This document shows, in pieces, positions 60,300-64,000 of a stretch of DNA of 64,000 bases. The stretch is taken from positions 11,408,381-11,472,380 of the forward strand of contig JABAKD010000011.1 of the NCBI GenBank assembly GCA_012845835.1. Direction: 5' to 3'. How positions within the stretch are numbered: position 1 is the first letter of the stretch; each line of letters starts with the position of its first letter. A program made the position numbers and the translations under genes. The notes under the pieces were generated by a model that saw nothing but the letters and a program-made list of their open reading frames with translations, made no database searches and had not been told where the DNA came from. This stretch comes from Undaria pinnatifida. Taxonomy: Eukaryota; Sar; Phaeophyceae; Laminariales; Alariaceae.

Positions 60300-60850
60300 A
60301 TAGGTACAACCATGTGATTACCGTGATTTTACCGTGCCGGTGCGGGGCTCTGGCATCGTTAATTATAAGAAAGAGATACATGTTGCAAAATACAACAGGC
60401 GAGGTGATGTGGTCATGCAATGTCACCACCATTGAGCACGAGGGGGAGAAGTGCAAATCGTCAGTGCTTTGAAAGGAACGCTTGGTGTACCCGCGCTCAC
60501 ATACGTTACTTCGTTAGTCATACTTCAATTGGCATAAGTTGGGGGGCGATCGTGCAGACGGTAAGTACGAAATACCCTACGTAATAGGTTGGTTGTGTGG
60601 TCTACCGCAATTTCAACATATCTGTGCCTGTAATTCCTTTCCCCATTATTACTCATGTACGATTTTACGCCCATGATTTTTACCGTGCCGATGTGGGGCT
60701 CTAAGGTCGCCGGTTTTAAGACAGAGATACATATTAAAAATACAGCAAGCGAGGTGATGAGGTTATGCTATGTCACCACTATTGAACACGAGGGGGAGTG
60801 GTGCATATGTATCCTTCTGTCCGGGAATGCATGGACCATTTTTCAAGCCT
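60300..60850 (+). repeat. about 360-bp tandem duplication with an open second copy
   Basis: 60320-60460 and 60670-60810 align (TTTACCGTGCCGRTGYGGGG, AGAGATACAT, GCGAGGTGATG.GGT, GTCACCACYATTGARCACGA). The second copy reads FTVPMWGSKVAGFKTEIHIK and NTASEVMRLCYVTTIEHEGE in one frame. The first is shifted by an indel. Possibly a decayed coding sequence; no family recognised. Confidence 0.5.
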
Positions 60851-63290
60851 GATGTGGTGAAAAATGGAAAATATCGGGAGTATTTTACGCCCGATTGAAG
60901 GGGGGCCTCGTCCTAACGCGCCCTCGCAAGCGCCGCCGTTGGGCTTGTTCCTCCGAGGTACATGTCTCTTCCACTTTTCTAGTAGTTTCTCCGACTTATA
61001 TTGCTGGAACAAATGGTGAAACCGTGGTTGTCCCCGCCTCAATGTCAGCGCTCCACGAACTCGGACGGCAACACATACTGTAACGACAAACGTTTCGGAC
61101 GAAATAAGTCGCTAAGTGCGCCCGAGTCTTTAGAAGGGCACGAGAGCTAATGGGAAAATCCACGCAAGCATATATCGTTTTGGAGTTTATTAAACATTGT
61201 CTTCGCTCGTATTTGTCGGGTGCTGCTGTGGCCGTTTACCGTATTAGTAGGAGCCCTTCGGCGTTCGTGTATCTCTCATCCCCCGCCATCGTCACCTCAC
61301 ATCGCCCCTTGGTACTCCACCCCACTACTGCTCTACTACTCTATACACCCTGCAGGTAACATGTATAGATGTATCGTCTGCGCTATCACCGCCACCGCCG
61401 TTACCTCCATCCAAGAAGAGTGTCGCGCCGACGCCAAGGGAAATATGTTAACCAATCCCACGAAAAGCCCCGACAGCCCCGTTCCCATCTAACAAAAAAA
61501 CAGAATCATGTAAACAAAAACAAAGGAAAAAACAGACAAGAAAGGTAGAAGGTCGTGGTTACTCCGTGTATGTAAGCAACCATCCCGCCGCGCGACACGA
61601 GAAGGCTCGTTACCAACACAGATACTGCTGTGTAGCACAAAATATAACACACAACACCTACGGGTAGGAGCTATACAAGAGTGTGTCGAGCACGGAGCGA
61701 CAGAAACCATCACCGAAATAACGCAATATTCAGCCTTACGACCTATCCGCCCTGGTACCGTGCAAAAATACAATATAGTACCATCATTACGACAACAACC
61801 ACCACCGCAACCACCATCCCTACACAAGTTCGCCTGAACCTGTGGGGGCAATACTCGTGTACTTAGATTTTCACCACGTTTTTCACTGTGTTTCAAAATC
61901 ACGTTCGGAGACGAAAAGACCATCACCCAGTTGTGAGGCGAGAACTTACGGTATGATAGGCACACACCTTCGCTCCCCTTCACCGCTAAGGGTGACTACT
62001 ATTAGAATCCATTCGCTCACGCACGGCTCTCTCCTCCCATGCCCTGCTATTGGGCTGCTCTCAGCTGGTCGGGCCTTGCTTTCGAACTGGCGCGATTTTG
62101 CCTGTCGCGCGGGAACAAAAACAGACACGCGAGGGACTTGAAGCAGGGGGGGAAGAATGTGCATCGCAAGAGAAAATAGGTGTTTCGCTAGCAAACGCCC
62201 ACATTCTATGTTCTGTGTTTGTCATCTGTTTATCGCGACGTTTTTTCATGTTGAAGTCCCAAAGGGGTCGATAGCGAGACTGAAGAGGTGGGCGTTAATT
62301 GCGTCCAAAGAAACCAGATAAAACGCAACAGCTCTCGACCTTGCTGCTGTATACGGCTGCATGCAGTGAGTGGTACACCGCACGCGAAACACGACACAAA
62401 AAACAGGGCAACACCCAAAAACAGGTGTACCCGGTCCGTTTTCTCTCCAATACGAGTATACTCTAAAATCAAGTGAAAACACGCGCATTCTGCAAGCGTT
62501 GGACGGACGTGCATCCCATGCCCTATTATTACAGCAATACACCGCAGCGCACACCCACAACATGCACTACGGCTAGAGCTGTTACTACTCTGAAATATGA
62601 TGAGCAGTGAGCACACACGTATCACCATCACTGCTGTTGCTGATGTTTCTTCTGCAGACAGCGTTGACGTCGTCGCCGGAGAATATGATCTGGACCCTTG
62701 GCTGGGCTCCACCACCGTAGCAACCATCCACGCCATCGTCTTCGTCCTGCGTCGCTGTTGCTGCTGCTGCCGGTGTTGAACTGCACCGCACGTTTTCGGA
62801 GACGAACTACAGAGTACTTGGAATTATGTGTTGGATATTTCTTGCAGCTCTCAAAAGCTTATCTTTCCCACTGGGACCTGGAAGAAAAGACGTCACACTC
62901 CAAGCAGAAGCCAGCGCCCTCGCCGTCGTTCCCATTCTCCTATTGCATCATATATATATACTACTGCGAATGCGTTGGTAGTGCGCCGCACGCACCGCAC
63001 ACAGAGCAGAACAAGGAGACCAGACAGAGCCCCAGCCCACATGCCCCGGATTCCTTCGATGAAAAAAGGAATCAGCGCCCCGGGTTGTAACGCCGCTGGG
63101 AACATTTGAACTCCTAACGGAGCACGCTAAAAAGACACCACACCGTCTTCAAACATGTCAGAGAGGTTCCCTGGTCATATACCCCAAGAGAGGCATACAT
63201 CTCGAGGTGAGCAGACCACTATGAGAGGGATCATTTAGAACAGGATGGCTCGCGGAGGTTAAGCTTTGCCTGTCGAGTCGCTCAGACCGA
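60851..63290. other. gene-free stretch
   Basis: Short frames only. 62805-62870 is a TACTTGGAATT-family copy (GAGTACTTGGAATTATGTG, GGATATTTCTTGCAG). CAG/CTG-rich microsatellites around 62630 and 62755. No supported gene. Confidence 0.35.
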
Positions 63291-63635
63291 GCCTGTCGTG
63301 GTTGCAGTCTGGCCGAAAAAATGAAAGTTGAAAGTTGAAATTCCAGGCTTGGCCCTGGCCGAGGTGCCATGTCCGGCCGCTGGCCAAACAAATCGCACCG
63401 CACCAGCACACCAACACAGCACCAGCACACCACTGGCGCCGGCGTCATTAAAGGTTACAAGCGCGAATGGCCGTCTGACTGCGCTTGCCGAGCCCCCAAG
63501 CCCGGGGTGTTGTTGTTCTTTCAGTCTTGCCGACAGAGTAAAAACTTGAAAAAAGGCAGGCTCGGCCAAACGAATACAAATCGCACGGCACGAGCACCCC
63601 AACCAGCTCACCAGCACATGAGTACCACACCAGCA
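63290..63635 (+). repeat. about 220-bp imperfect tandem duplication
   Basis: GGCCAAACAAATCGCACCGC...CAGCACACC (63380-63432) resembles GGCCAAACGAATACAAATCG...CAGCTCACC (63563-63615). The preceding GTTGCAGTCTGGCCGA...GGCTTGGCC and TTTCAGTCTTGCCGA...GGCTCGGCC also match. Confidence 0.5.
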
Positions 63636-64000
63636 GCTACAGAAGTACTATTAGTACTTGTATCTGTTTGTAGTATCATACCAGCGCCGACGCTCTCAGA
63701 GTACACGCGAACGCCCATCGGAATGTCGAAGACGCGTCCACCCTCTCTGCCCTGCGTTGGCTATTCGAGCATCTCGGTATCACTTATCTCTATCCCTCGA
63801 TAATATGGTAGGGATAGTCCGTAGTCCAGCCAATAGACGCCATGACAATACCAGGTACCTGGTAACACTCAGCGCGGAATTACTGCACTGTAAGGCCGCA
63901 TGCCTCAAACAGGTACCACACCTGACTGGCTGCTGCCGGTAGCTGTATGCTGAGAACCCACGCTGTTCCTTTGTGTAATTCCGTGCCCCAGACAGACCGT
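63636..64000. other. right edge, nothing recognised
   Basis: Contains TACCAGGTACCTGGTA at 63850, a perfect inverted pair of the ACCAGGTA word. No gene. Confidence 0.35.

Overview
The window is nuclear DNA of an intron-rich eukaryote. It has short GC-richer exons with GT-AG borders in a background of poly-C/poly-G tracts, microsatellites, tRNA-derived SINEs, a LINE fragment and small inverted-repeat transposons. There are no bacterial-style operons. Best guess is a stramenopile alga of the brown-alga type (long introns, dense non-autonomous repeats). That assignment is inference, because no gene here is diagnostic of the lineage.

Left edge (1-2393): the 3' part of an unrecognised plus-strand gene with five phase-compatible exons. 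From 2394 to about 15.9 kb is intergenic, repeat-rich DNA: a LINE 3' end (8666-8914), an inverted-repeat element (7641-8516), several SINE copies, a cluster of related tRNA-like units (13.6-15.4 kb) and GC-rich minisatellites.

The main gene is a PTEN-type phosphoinositide/protein phosphatase on the plus strand. Its exons can be followed from 17,046 (possible first exon at 15,912) to 39.3 kb: N-terminal motif, phosphatase P-loop HCKAGKGRAG, TI-loop and C2 domain. A low-complexity tail of about 430 residues follows. Further exons (39.7, 41.2, 42.2, 45.8, 54.6, 56.4, 58.1 and 58.4 kb) keep matching splice phases and could extend the protein to 58,644. That extension is less certain because one region needs a one-base frame change and another has an in-frame TAG. 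One intron is about 12 kb and is filled with nested repeats, including two near-identical inverted copies of a poly-C element, a 1.16-kb inverted-repeat transposon and a 165-bp-arm palindrome.

The most unusual signal is that introns of both genes begin with degenerate tandem copies of the exon end plus its splice donor (422-1075, 17194-17235, 30436-31025, 36886-37110). Other introns have short tandem arrays close to the acceptor. The 8-mer ACCAGGTA/TACCTGGT occurs about 25 times across the window where about 2 are expected. From 58.7 to 64 kb I see only repeats and weak open frames.

All exon calls were made by eye from protein similarity known from the family, reading frame and splice consensus. 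No search or transcript data were available.
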